NCBI GenBank assembly: GCA_004335635.1
Contig: QAXH01005010.1
Location: forward strand, 653-38,409
Direction of reading: 5' to 3'
Origin: Chloromonas sp. AAM2
Lineage: Eukaryota > Chlorophyta > Chlorophyceae > Chlamydomonadales > Chlamydomonadaceae
Length of the DNA stretch: 37,757 bases
Shown: piece by piece, positions 21,353-33,300 of the stretch
How positions within the stretch are numbered: position 1 is the first letter of the stretch
Layout: every line of letters starts with the position of its first letter
Notes under the pieces: generated by a model
Told to the model about the DNA's origin: nothing
The model's database searches: none
The model's input: only the letters and a program-made list of their open reading frames with translations
Made by a program: the position numbers and the translations under genes

Positions 21353-22261
21353 CCCTCCCGATCAAGGGTATTCAACCCGTTTCATTACGGCTGCCTAGGT
21401 CCGATGCGACGAGCATCCCTATTAGCCAGGATGATATGCAGATTGACCCTACCAGGTAAATCGGAGGCAGCCTTGTTTGCCACCGGTGCCGTACACATTT
21501 CAAATTGTCAGACGCAGGAGAGCTGACAGCTAGTCTCGGCGAGGATGCAAATCGCCCTTGATGCTGCCAAAGTCCTCACAATTCACCTGCTGTTGTTATG
21601 AATGTGCAGCATGCAACAGCTACTCTTCTTGGAATACTTGCTGGCTGCCGACATGCAACAACTACGAATGTATATCATCGCAAACCCGGCTGGCTCACAC
21701 GCATGAGCAGGAAAAGGCCTTGCAGCTGCAACTACGTGACATGATGGCATGGAGATCACAACCATGCATGAGAGCACGTTTCTGCCTGACAGTCACCGAT
21801 ACCTGTAATTGACGCAATGTGGCCTTGTGGTCGTGCTTGACAAGAAGGTTGAGTCGAATACCACGCCATGCAACTCCATCCAAACTGACATTTGTCTGGG
21901 TTTCTTATGATCAGTTGACTGACAGCATGTGCTTTCCCTACACACATCGGCAACTCTTAGCCTGCTGTGTGAAGTCTGACAAAGGCTATCTTTTGACATC
22001 TTGAAATTGTAGTTGCAGCAGTTCAGCTGTCATGTTTCCAGCCACGTGTTCGTGGTTCCTTCCACGTTTCCTGACCTTGTGAGAACAGAAGCGATAACAT
22101 GGAGCTGACCACGGCAAGTATTCAAACTAAAAGCCATTGAGAGGACAAGTGTCCTGAACTTCAACCACATTGTCTGGAATGGAAATGAAATGCCACTCAC
22201 AAAGCCCTCAGGGCGACACACCACACCCACAACATCATACATCTGTTCGGCTTCCATCACG
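21353..22261. other. Spacer between the two paralogues
   Basis: About 0.9 kb holds the 3' UTR of paralogue 2 and the promoter of paralogue 1, both transcribed leftward. No ORF, RNA gene or clear signal was found. Confidence 0.5.
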
Positions 22262-25200
22262 TCATGCTCGTGTCCGCCCTGACCTCACAGCATCAACAAG
22301 GCCAGCAAACTCCAGCTTGCCCATACCCGCCACCAGTTTCTCGGCAGCTTCCTGCTGCCTCTCCCACAGCACTGCTGCTGAGCGCATGCTTAGGCCATGT
22401 GCCTCGGCCACCATGCGTATAACTGTGAGCGATGCAGGCCCTGCGTCGCAGGTGCTGTGTATGGGGAAGATGCGTATGGGCTCCAGGAGTTGCCGGGCGG
22501 TATGGCTGCACAGCGGTGGGCCCTCCGTGCTGAACAACGGCTCTGCAGGTACCGAGTCCCAGGCAGCGCCGGCTGCGGGCCCAAGCTCAGGGGAGGTGGG
22601 ACGCGAGGCAGTGCTGTCGGCTGGGTGTGGGCCCGGTGTCAAGCCTGCGGCTTGAGCGCCCGGCCAGAGCTTTCCGTGGGCGGTACTTGTGTGGGCAGAA
22701 GTTGCACCAGGCGCAGTTAGAAGGCTTGGTTTGTGAGGTGGCGGTCTCCAGGTGGCGGATCCATGCATGGAGGACCCGGATTGCCGTGCCTGACCCGCGC
22801 ACCGGCTTCCGTCTGCCTTTGGGTGCATGTGATTACGGAGGCGCCGCGCGGCCCCCGGTGATGCGGGAGAATCTGTTTTGCTGCTGTAGTTGAGATCGTC
22901 CTGCTGCATGTCTGCTGTTTGGTGGGCAGGGGGCGCCCATTGGGGTGCGTGGAGAGGCGGGGCAGCGCACTGCATGGTGGTGGACACATGCAAGGCCATA
23001 ACTTGTTGCCTATCGGGAAACGCACAAAGGGCACAGCGTTTACTGACGTAGTAATACCCAGAGCGATGCGCACAACGAGCTCCGCTCTCCAGTGGGACAA
23101 TGTGTAGAAAGAGCGTGGTGCTATGGTAGAGCGCGCTGCCCAGGTGGGGTGTGTAGGCAGTGTACCGTGTAACTGACTGCTTGTGAAGTCTGCTTACCTT
23201 AGTCATCAGCGGGCCCTGTGTCTGTGGACTGGTTGCCAGCTCCATGTGGTGTGCAGACAAGGGGGATGTGTGGGGTCCCAGGGCAGCACCGCGCCTGCAA
23301 GGGACAGACAAGGCAGTTTTTAGATGCACAATGCCTCATGAGATTGCAGCCATATGCAAGAGCTACTACTCATTTGCTGCTGTTAGCTTGAGGTGCCAGC
23401 AAGGCCTGGCCCGCTGTGTATCAGGCCAACTCACCCCACCGATAACAGCCGTTCCTTTTGTCAACCACTCAGGCAGCGACACCAAACCAAATCCGTTGAA
23501 TCCATTTGAATTCATCGTCCTGATCCCGCACATGAGCCAGCATTCAGCATGCATACACGAGTGTTCATTGGTCGCTGTGCCCTTTCAAGGCTTACAATTG
23601 CTCAAGATCAAGTGTATGGGTGTGTGACTGCGTCTTACCTGGATCGGCATGCGTGTGGATGCACCTGCGCACGTGCATGTGCATGGGGCACTCCTGCACC
23701 CATGTGGCCACCCACACCGCCTGGCGCTGTGAAAGGCCGCATCACCACCCCGGCCACCATGTTGGGGAACACAGCTGCTGTAGACCTGTGACCTGAGGTT
23801 GCACAGCCTTGCTGCACACCAGCTGGCTCAGGCGCATTTCCTGCACCTTCTTCGCTCTCCTGTGTGCGGCTGCAGTTTACTGCGGGCCCTGGTAACGTCA
23901 AGTTGTTGATGTGGTTGAGCGGCTGGATGCCATTGTGGTACTGGCTGGGACCGGACGGTACGTGATTGGTGGGGGCGGTGTGCGGGCGGGGCGTGCCATG
24001 TTGGTGACGATTGCTGGTTGGTGAACGGTGTATGAGGGTGGGCCGCGCCTGACGGGCCTTGGCTCGCTGCTGGAGGGAGGGGTGGCTGAGGCTCACGGCT
24101 GCACCACCAGCAACGGGGGATTGTCCGCGTGCAAATCCACACCGATCCGGCGATTGCGCCCGTGCTGTTCCCGTCGAGCTGCCCGGTTCTGCTGGCCCTC
24201 CTGCATGCACATTGACTGGCTGCGGGGATGCAGGGTGCACTGCTTGCGGTGTCCGAGGCGTGAGAGTAATGACGTCAGGGTGGCGGTGACTGGGCGAGGA
24301 TGGCCATTGCGGGGAGAATGCAGTCGCTGGCGCGTTGCCCGCAGTCCGTAGCACACGCATGGTTCCGCCGACGGGGCTGCAGAAGGGAGCTGATGCGGGG
24401 CAGGGGGGCATGCGATCGAGCTCCAGGTCGCAGGGCTTTGGCTGCAGCCGCACTCTGTGTTCAGAGCGGGAGAAGGGCGAGGTAGGCTTGGGACTGGTGC
24501 CAGCTGGCATGCTATCTGCAGCGCCGCAGGACGGAAGGGCAGGGCTGAGCGAGGTACCTGTTGCTGTGCTCTCCACACGGGTGGCAGCCATTCCAGGCAG
24601 CTCTGGCTCGGTGACGAAGCTTTCCACAGATGCTGATGTCAAAGGACCTTCAGCCAGACCGTTACTGTTGCGCTGCTGCTGCGGTGGCGGCGGCTGCTGC
24701 TCCTGGGATTGCTGCCAGACATGTGGTTGCTGGTGCTGTTGCTGCTGCTGTTGCTGCTCTTGTTGCTGCTGTAGATGCTGCTCTTGTTGCTGCTGTTGCC
24801 GCCACAGCTGTTCCTGCTGCTGCTGTTCCCACTGTTGCTGCTGCTGCTGCCGTCGCTGCTGTTCCTGCTCCTGCTCCCACTGCTGTCTGCGCTGCGCCTG
24901 CGCCGAGTGCTTCCTGGCCACGAGCTTGGCCATGTGCTCCTGCTGCCACGTGCCATGGCCAGCGGTTGAAGCTGGCACGTCTCCCAAAGAGCCCGTGTTG
25001 AGCTTAGGAGGCTCCCAGGCAGTCTTCCTGCAGCCGGCAAGGACACGTGTCTGGTAAGCGGATGGCTGACATGCGAGGAAAGCATGTACGTACAGGTACA
25101 TGGATGCGGTATGCAAGGTCTAACCACAAGTCAGAGCCAGTAAGCAGCTCACCCGACCGGAACACCTTGAACACAGTGAGTCACGTGGCAGCAGTTTCCA

Positions 25201-28200
25201 CCCACGTGCTTGTGTCTGGAGGTGGGTAGTACTTCAATGGGGTGTACTCAGGTCGGATGTAAGGCGGCGGTCGCTGGGCTGAAGGCGTGGCCCGAGGGCG
25301 GGGGCGCGGCCGGGGCTCGGCTGCAGCTGTGGCTGGCCTGCGTGGAGGCAGAGGGGCAAGATACGGGTGTGCCTCATCACGTTACACGGGCAGCACTGGT
25401 CGCCTTCTATGCAATGACCGGTGACCAGGAGCACAATGCCACCATCCGACCTTCACACCATTGCCTGCTTGGCCACTGCCCGACTTGGCGACCTTGGCGA
25501 TGCTTTCTATCCAATCTTGGCTCGTGGCCACTCTTTCTTGAGGTGTTTGACTTTCGTGTGGCATGTATGTGCAATGTGGCAGCCGGGTAACAGGGGGCGC
25601 ATTACATGCAACAGTCAGGAACAACCGCCACACCTCAAGCGCTGCGCTGGGTAAGGCGAAGGGTCGGCTGGAGCGTCGGTTGGAGGGGTTTGAGCGATGG
25701 GCTCGGCGGATGCAGGGGCAGGCGCGGGGTCAGGAGCAGCCACAGGCTCAGGGGCGGGTTGTGCAGGGGGTTGGGGCACCGTCGGTCTCCTGGCTGAGGT
25801 CACCCGTGATTCAGGCGCCTCCTTGGGGGGCCAACCGAACTTCTTCAGTAGCCTGCAGCAACAGGTTATTACACTTGCTCAGCCTGCGCAGCAGCATCAC
25901 TGTCCATGCACTGTCGACAACAACTGCCGCAGCAGCTGATTCACTACGTTATTGAGCCAGTGAGCGCGGGAACTCCACCGGTGTTGTCGCTAACAGCTGG
26001 AACACGTTTTTAGCGGTTGTTTGCGTGTGCCTCACTTTGTAAACGTCGTTCTCCTCTCCTCCATGCGCTGCGCATCTACCAGCAGGCCCAGCAACAGCTC
26101 TGCATAGCCACCGGCATCCACGCCCTCGCACCTGCCAGGCACCAGACAGCACACGACAGGCGATGAGTGTCTAGCTGTAGTGGTAGCTGTTCAGAGGAGT
26201 GCTCAGTGCCACCGATTTGCACATTTACCTCATGTTATTGGCGATGTCCATCTGCAGCTTTGTTCCAGTATGCAGCTTGCCTCCCTTGATCCCATAGCCC
26301 GGCACTGCCCCCTGGAGCCCCAATCACCATCGCTTTAGTAGCAAAGCGTCTGCTGACCACCCTAGTGGCTTTCCAGAATAGGAGCGCCCCCTTCTCCTCC
26401 CTTCCCTTCCCCTTGTCCCCTCCTCCTCTACCTTTTGCTTCCACTTCCCTCCTTGTCATCCCCCCCTCTCTACTCCTCCTTCTCCCCCCTTCCCTCCTCC
26501 GTCTCCTCGGCCCCCCTCCCTCTCACCACATGTCAGCTAGCTCAAACAACGCGTCAAAAAAGTCCGGGTACAGCATCACGTCAGCGCCCTTGCTGTCCGC
26601 CTGCGCGACACACGCCACATGATTGTCATGCCACATGTCCGCGATGGCCAGTGAGTCGGGAAGGCCATGAACGGCCTGCTTCTGAAGACCTGAGCAGTCG
26701 ATTTCAGCTGTGAAGCGGCTGCACTGAGTCTAGGCTTGTCGGGTGTAAGTACCCATGAGCCCCTGCTCCTCACCCACCAACCCCGCCTGCCACTCCTCCT
26801 CACCTCCCAATCGTCTGTGGGGTCATAGCTCTCATTTGCCTTGAGCTTGAATCGCGGTAATAGAACCTGCAGCACACACAGGCCGCACCATCACAGTGCG
26901 CTGCAAGAGCGGGAGATTGTTCTTCTGCTGCATGAGTACCTAGTGACAGTGGGCTCTACATAAGATAAGAATGTGACAGTGGCCTCTATATAGCTTAGCT
27001 TGGTCGCACACTTGTCAGGTGTAGTGGAACGAGGTTTGGGGGTCATCAGACCATCACAGTAGGTGTCCGAGTGTGTCTGTAGAACTGTTTTGGTCATTCT
27101 GCTGCATGGCGGCATCGTGACATGGGGTGTGCATGGCATGTGGTCACAGGGGCTCACCAGCTGCATGAGCACCACCATGGCACTGTATACGGGACGCACG
27201 ATCCCGACCTGCGGCGAGCTGGTGCTGTTGGATGGGCTGTCGCTGCGTGCATGGGCGTTGGCTGTCTGGGGGCGCGAGGAATGCTTTTGGCCATCACCTC
27301 TGGGAATCCATCTGGCAGCAGAGCACACACACAGACACGCACGTGATCAGCCAGCACGTGAAATGCTTGTTGCGCGTCTTGTTAGGTTATTTGATTGCCT
27401 TCTGTGCACCACCCCTGATCTCTAAACCATCCATTTTGCTTTTGCACACATCTGCTGTTAACGCCAGGTGCAAAGCTTTTTCCCCCCCAGGCATGTTCCT
27501 CATATTGCATTTGCTGAACACAAGCGTTTGAGCACCGTGCTGACCCCAAGCAAGGACCAGCTGCCTTCCTTGCCCTGACACCCACTCACTTCCACCAGGT
27601 CTTTATCGCATTGGTCACACGGGGGTCATTGCGCACGTTGTGCCGTTTTTCCAAAGCTTCAGGAGTGTAGAGGGCTTCGTTTCCCTGTGACAAACATGTG
27701 GGACACGCACATGGGCGGTGTGAGGCAACACAAGCTTGCGAGCGATGCCATGCACATGGCATGGTCTGTGTGCACAGCATGTGGTTTGTCAACACTGTCT
27801 CAGCTATCCAATGCCTTAACGTGCCTGCCGGCACAGGCTCATTGCTTGCTGAGCCTGGCAGGGCAGGCACTGACGGAAATGTTAACGATGTCTGCTCTCG
27901 TCCGTGCTAGTCGCTCGCCCAATGGCTACTCATTGTGTTTCGATGGAAAGTTGAGCTGGGCAACTACCAAGGTTTGCGTCTTCCATGCCAGATAACTGCT
28001 TGCTTGCTTGCTTGCTTGGCGGCTGGCTGGTAGGCTTGCAGTCTCCTAATTCCTTGACTGTGCTCAGTGGTTCCCAGTGTCTCACCTGCAGCAGGTAGTT
28101 AATTCTTGACAGCTCCTTGGTGCTTTCAACCGCCAACTGAACACCTGACTCGCCCGCCAACGCATCCTGGATGGCCGCCTCACTGGCTGTCTGCACATGA

Positions 28201-28568
28201 AGACACGCATGGCGCCATGCTTTGTGTGGATACGACGTTTGTATAAGGTAAGGAGACACAAGCATGTACCACATGAGCACGGTTGCGCCAAGCAGCGCAT
28301 GACATGTGCAGCATGGCTAGCAGCATTGCAAGCCATCAGCATGCACAGCTGCAATGCTATGGAGCTTGCATAGGGACTGCTGGCCAGTCTGGAACCTCAC
28401 TTTGAACTCTTCTTCGTCCTGCTTGGCCAGGAGGGATATCTTGTGCATGCTTTGCACTGCAGTGCGCAGCCCAGCCCATCTGCTGCTGTGCGCCACGTGC
28501 AGAAGAGCACCCCCAAGGCCCCTGCGCCTCTCAGGGACTAGCGATGGTGCCCCGGCGCTCTCCGCCAT
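22262..28568 (-). CDS. FELADMWC-family protein, paralogue 2, Pro/Ala and polyglutamine tail
   Basis: Twelve phase-consistent exons: 28401-28568, 28086-28190, 27590-27684, 27158-27311, 26804-26866, 26527-26600, 26036-26131, 25634-25852, 25206-25337, 23639-25027, 23198-23294 and 22262-22969 (the last acceptor is the least sure). They total 3300 nt, giving 1099 residues. The start chosen is MAESAGAP, because it matches MADEA of paralogue 1; an ATG-type start nine codons upstream is possible. The N-terminal third aligns block by block with paralogue 1, including an identical FFDALFELADMWC exon. Exon 10 encodes QEHMAKLVARKHS, then a long Gln-rich coil, then Ser/Pro/Thr-rich disorder. The C terminus has a short helical block (AVLWERQQEAAEKLVAGMG). 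Function is unknown; a structural or scaffold role is a guess. Confidence 0.75.
24667..24891 (-). repeat. Polyglutamine-encoding CAG/CAA tract
   Basis: Within exon 10 of paralogue 2, glutamine runs of up to seven are encoded by a mixture of CAG and CAA, interrupted by E, W, R, H and L, then PPPPQQQ. The opposite strand shows a misleading Cys- or Leu-rich frame. The mixed codons suggest selection for, or at least tolerance of, the peptide rather than a young pure triplet expansion. Confidence 0.9.
26387..26524. repeat. Polypyrimidine/polypurine tract
   Basis: About 140 bases of nearly unbroken C/T on the plus strand, i.e. purines in the transcript of paralogue 2. It starts just inside the intron that follows the FELADMWC exon (donor at 26526). 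Mirror-like CCTCCTC units could support triplex formation. Confidence 0.9.
27998..28018. repeat. Tetranucleotide microsatellite (GCTT)5
   Basis: Five units of GCTT are followed by GGCGGCTGGCTGG, in the second intron of paralogue 2. Confidence 0.9.
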
Positions 28569-30320
28569 GGCATCGACCTGGCTTTTGAAGGCCAATGGAC
28601 CAGGGAAAGACTACAATTGACCAGGATCACCACTTGGCGTTTGACCCGACATGCATGTTTGACCAACCGGTCGTGGCCATCTCATCACCTGAACCTATAG
28701 CGTGCAGTCGCAGTCAGTCTTACATGTAATGATCATCACAAGCAATCGGTCGGCTCGATCGGCCTCAATCATCCCGTACTTTTCGGTTTTTCTGTCATCA
28801 GGCCGTACCTCACTGTGGTGCGCAATGCGGCCAGCATTGACGCCTCCCACTTTGTCTCATCTGAGGGCCCTAGCCAGGCACCACATTTCCAGCTTGTTTC
28901 GCCGCTTGGAAACCTCTTCTACGTCAGCACCGCATGCTTTTATGTGGCCTGATGACCCTTTCTACTGCTGCTGCCAAGGGTGCCCGTTCCAGATTCTGAG
29001 TCTGAAGACTCACATGGCTTGCCATTGGCAACTTTGAGTGGCAGGCCACAGCTGGTCTCTGCGGTGATATTTGATATGCTGGTGGCACGATGGTGTTTGA
29101 TAGCTCGATAAACCTTTCTAGTGGGAAGTCAATGACATAACAGCGTATCAGGCCAGGCCTTTCTGATGATAGGAAGAGGGGGCTGTCAGGTTACGGTATG
29201 AAGCCTCTTCATATCCGTTGCAAGTTATTGTGCAGCCTCGCCACCTACTTCAATAAAACCTATGCTCACCACGCTGAGCCTCAACGTTTAGCTGTTCCCA
29301 TTGCATCTCTTTTGCTTTCCTTGAAGTCACAAGGTTTGTGAGTGTCTGTGTTGTTATTTCGAATGAAATTGCAATCACGCATTACACGTTGCAAGCACAG
29401 CACCACAACGGAACGCATCAGCAGTAACAATTATTTTCATTATCACCATTGTGCCACTGGCACGGCATATAACATCAAGCAACATCTCTGGAATCACACA
29501 TATCATGGGGATTGTATGGCCTGCTGCGCAATGGCTATCCACGGTATGATATAGGAAGAACAAGCTGACAAACACTGCGACACATGATCATTTCAATAGG
29601 TGCTCGGAAAAGGCCGTCAGCTTGGAGAAAACTGCACTTGCATTCCCAATACATTGATTGCCTGACCGGACTGGACGAAGCATCTTGCACTCTTCTTTTG
29701 GCTTCAGTGGCCTGAAACCGACAGACGCTTCATTTGGCGCATGGTTGTTGGTTGTTAGAGAGTAGATGACAGTAGCAAAGGATATGGATGGATTGGAACC
29801 AAGCAGCAAATGGTCTAGTAAGAAACAGCACATCAGATCACGCCCCATGAAAGAGAAAACACCGTTTGGAACAGGCCCTGGGTGGTAGCTGCCTGGTAAA
29901 GCCCTAGCAGTTCTCTGCCCGGCTTGACAGCGCCGTGTAAACACAGTCACAAGAACAAAGCCTGGTCCCAAACTGACACACTCATCAAACAACATGTTTT
30001 GTTAAAAGCGTACATTCCTAGTGCTCCACGTGAGGATATAGCACGTTGTGTTCCGGACAACAGGAACAGCAATCAACCTTGCTCTCTCCAATCGCTAGTT
30101 AAGAGGTGTATAATCAGCAGTCTGGGTTGCCAGCATTCCCCTGCCTGAACCACTTTACCACATCCACAGCATGTGAATGTCTAATGGTGACTGGCACGGC
30201 ATGCATCAAGGCAATAAGCCTGGCCTGGTCATAGCCACTAACCGGGTTGTGATTGCAGATAACGAGCACCTTTTCACACGTCAAAAACGATGTTGGACTG
30301 CTCAAAGTGGGTCGTATTGT
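28569..30320. other. Spacer between paralogue 2 and the helicase gene
   Basis: About 1.75 kb contains the helicase 3' UTR and the promoter side of paralogue 2. A palindromic TTACATGTAA at 28720-28729 offers TGTAA on both strands. Open frames at 28702-29037 (+) and 29588-29995 (-) have no recognised domain or splice partners. The region is locally AT-richer between about 29050 and 29550. Confidence 0.45.
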
Positions 30321-33300
30321 TTACCACTGCGCCCAGCCGCCGTCCTTAGGGTTCACAAAGGTCTTGGGCGGCCCGGTTGCAGGCGCAGCCGTACGGCGTG
30401 GCGGAGGGGCTCCCTTGAAGTAACCCGCATCACCTGACGCGTCATAGAAGCTGTCTCCACCCCACTGGCCGCCACTGCCGTTACCAGCGCCACGGCTTGT
30501 CCGCGCCGGCGCCGCCCCATATCCATCCCGCCGTGGTCCGCCCGTCCGCGCACCGCCGCCGTACCCACTGTCCCGGCTATCACGGCTGCCGTAGCCACCA
30601 CCGCCACCATAGCCACCACCGCCCCCTTGCCGGCCGTAGCCACCACCGCCACCGCTACCAGCACGGCCGCGTGAGAAGCGGGATGAGCGCCCATCGCCAC
30701 GCTCATCATCGTTCCTGTAGCCGCCACCCCTGAATCGTACAACACGGCGGGAAAAACAATGAGTCACACAGCCAGGCCGGAAACACAAGATTACCACCGC
30801 CAGCATCACGACACATTCAGTGCCGCCCTCCGCATCTGCCTCGAGTGTGGGTCCTTCCATCAATGTCCTGTGCCTGCCGCACACCAAGACTAACCTGCCC
30901 TTGCTTGCTTGTTACAATCACATGACGGTTGCCCTGCCCTGCCCAGTACCGCCTCACCTGCCGCCTGCCCTTCCTCCCCTGTCCCCGCCTGACGCCATCT
31001 CATTGATATCCAGCGGCAGCGCCCGGGGCTGGTCCAGCACGTAGCCCATCTTCTGCGCAGCTTCCATCACGCCCTCGCTGTTTATAAGGGCCACGGCCTC
31101 CTCGCTGGGCAGGTCGAAGGCGGCGCCCGACAGCTTGGCGGCGCGGTCACTCACCATCTGCAGCACGTGCCAAGGAAAACAGCCATGTGGGAGGGACAAG
31201 AGGGCGCGTCTGTCTGACTGAGGCGGGAAAAGCATCAGAAATATACTTAACCAGCAGCACATCAAGACAGGCTGAGGGGCACGAGCAAGCAAGAAACCTT
31301 CAACTGCCTTGCCGGAGTGGCGGCCTGCATCTGTATCTTCCCTGCGCCTGCCCTCAAAAGGTAACACAAATGTTTTCATGTAAAACAGCAAAAGGATGTG
31401 CTGTGCGTCTTACCTTGACCTTGCCCAGTGAGTACTGGAGGTCCTTCTTGACCTTGGCCTTGGCGGTGATGGCCTTGAGGGCAAGGGTAAGGGAACGGAA
31501 ACCGTCAATACCACCTGTAACGCACAACAACAACAACAATAACACACCAAGGTGATGCGCTGTTCAAACTCCCTACTGCTCCCTGCTGTACTGCGTGTAC
31601 CTTAATTATGTGTGTGGTTAGTGCGTTGGTTGTCCATGCTGTGCCCTAAGCCGCAATACCACATCCAGAGCAACGTGGCCTGTCACCGCCTTCACTTTGG
31701 ACCAAAGCTGCCTCCATGGCAGCCACCACATCCAGTGCTTCTTGGCCCGTCAACCCCAAGCATCCGGGCCCAGCCCAATGCACACCACCTTCACCCCGCC
31801 CACCTGCTCCCGCCGGCCCCATGAGCCTGAGCGTGACCATTCCCTCCTCGTAGGTGAGCAGGCTGCGGGGCTGCGGGGCGGACCGGAACCCACCCAGCGC
31901 CGCCAATGCAGCCGCCAGCACACGCGACGGCTGGTCGGAGGCCAGCAGCTTCTCAGCGGCCGGGACAAAGAAGTCAATCACTGTGGGGTCGACCTGTGGA
32001 GCATGTTGATGGGCAGCGTGTCAAGGCATGACCGAGGGCAGAGGGTCAACACTGCGGCACTCCGAGCTGACCTGCTACAGACCCGCCAAGCATGGGCGAA
32101 CTGCAGCAATCCAGACCCTAAGCGAACCTAATCAACCTGCTGCCTGGATGCATTTTCCGTTTGTCCACCTTTCCCAAGCATCGTTTTGGTGGGTGATATT
32201 GTGCACTCTGAGACAATCCACACAACCCACACAACAAATGCCTGCCGTTGAGGTTAAGCCTGTCCTTTTCAATGCGTGCCGCCCCAAACACCCCTCCCCT
32301 GTTTCCCTCACCTTGTCGAGCTGTCCCAGCACCCCCTTGGCCGCCGTAGTGAGCACCTCCCTCGGCTCGGGTGCGCCCACCAGCTCCGCGTTCTCCACCT
32401 TTGTCTGTCGCAGGATGGAGCCCAGGCTGCGCACCTCTTTCTCGGTGAACAGGACCACAGCGGTGCCGGTCTTGCCTGAGAGGGGGAATGAGGACGGGCG
32501 CAGGGAACGCGTGAGCCGCAAGGAGCACGTGAAAAACATGGGATACGTGTGCCACAAGGGCTGCTTGGACATGGTACCAATACAGTGATGGCAGATCAGG
32601 CATGCCAGGAGCAATCCTGACAAGGGCAATCGGCCTGCCAGACCCTGCTGTAAGGTTCAGCACTAGATGATTGTTATTACTAAGGCCCAGGACTAAAGTA
32701 TAAACAGGCAGTCATCACCTGCTTGCAAGAGCCTTGCTCCTCACCTGCCCTTCCAGTTCGTCCTGATCTGTGCAGGAAGCTCTCGTTATCCAGCGGCACG
32801 TCGTAGTGCACGATGAGGTCCACGTTGGGGATGTCCAGGCCACGGGCCGCCACGTCCGTGGCCACCAGCACCGGGAACTTGCCCTCGCGGAATTGTGCCA
32901 GCGAGCGGTCGCGCATGGCCTGGCTGATGTCGCCGTGCAGCGCCATGGCGGGGTGCGTCTGGCCCACGGAGTCGCACACCTCATCGGCCTTCAACTGAGA
33001 GTGGAGTTCAGCCACAGCATGTACGATTGACAAGAAGGGTCAACACCAACGTTGTGTAAGATTAATGTGCGCAGAGGGGTACGAGGTCAGACGAAGCACG
33101 TTTGTGCTACGGCAGGTGACCAACCACCACCTTCACCTTGTGTCGCATGAGCCACACTGGCTGCACGCCCTGCTTTCCACGCATCTCCCTTACTCCAACA
33201 CCTGCTCAACTCGCATCAAGTCCGCTTGACCCAGCCGAACATCGCTGACCCAGCCTTACACCGTATCGCCATGCCACATTACGCCCGTCGCACCTTTGTG

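Noticed and set aside
24335..25057. Plus-strand frames rich in Cys or Leu/Ala opposite the glutamine tract
   Set aside because: They are shadows of CAG/CAA repeats read on the other strand; the minus-strand frame continues a spliced gene.
28702..29037. Plus-strand frame with a CQGCPF...H...H pattern, a possible C2H2 zinc finger
   Set aside because: The Cys-to-His spacing is nine and not about twelve residues, only one unit is present, and no adjoining exon was found.
29588..29995. Minus-strand 135-codon frame
   Set aside because: No recognisable domain and no splice signals; it lies in the probable helicase 3' region.
30497..30733. Plus-strand His/Arg-rich frame
   Set aside because: It is antisense to the glycine-rich tail of the helicase.
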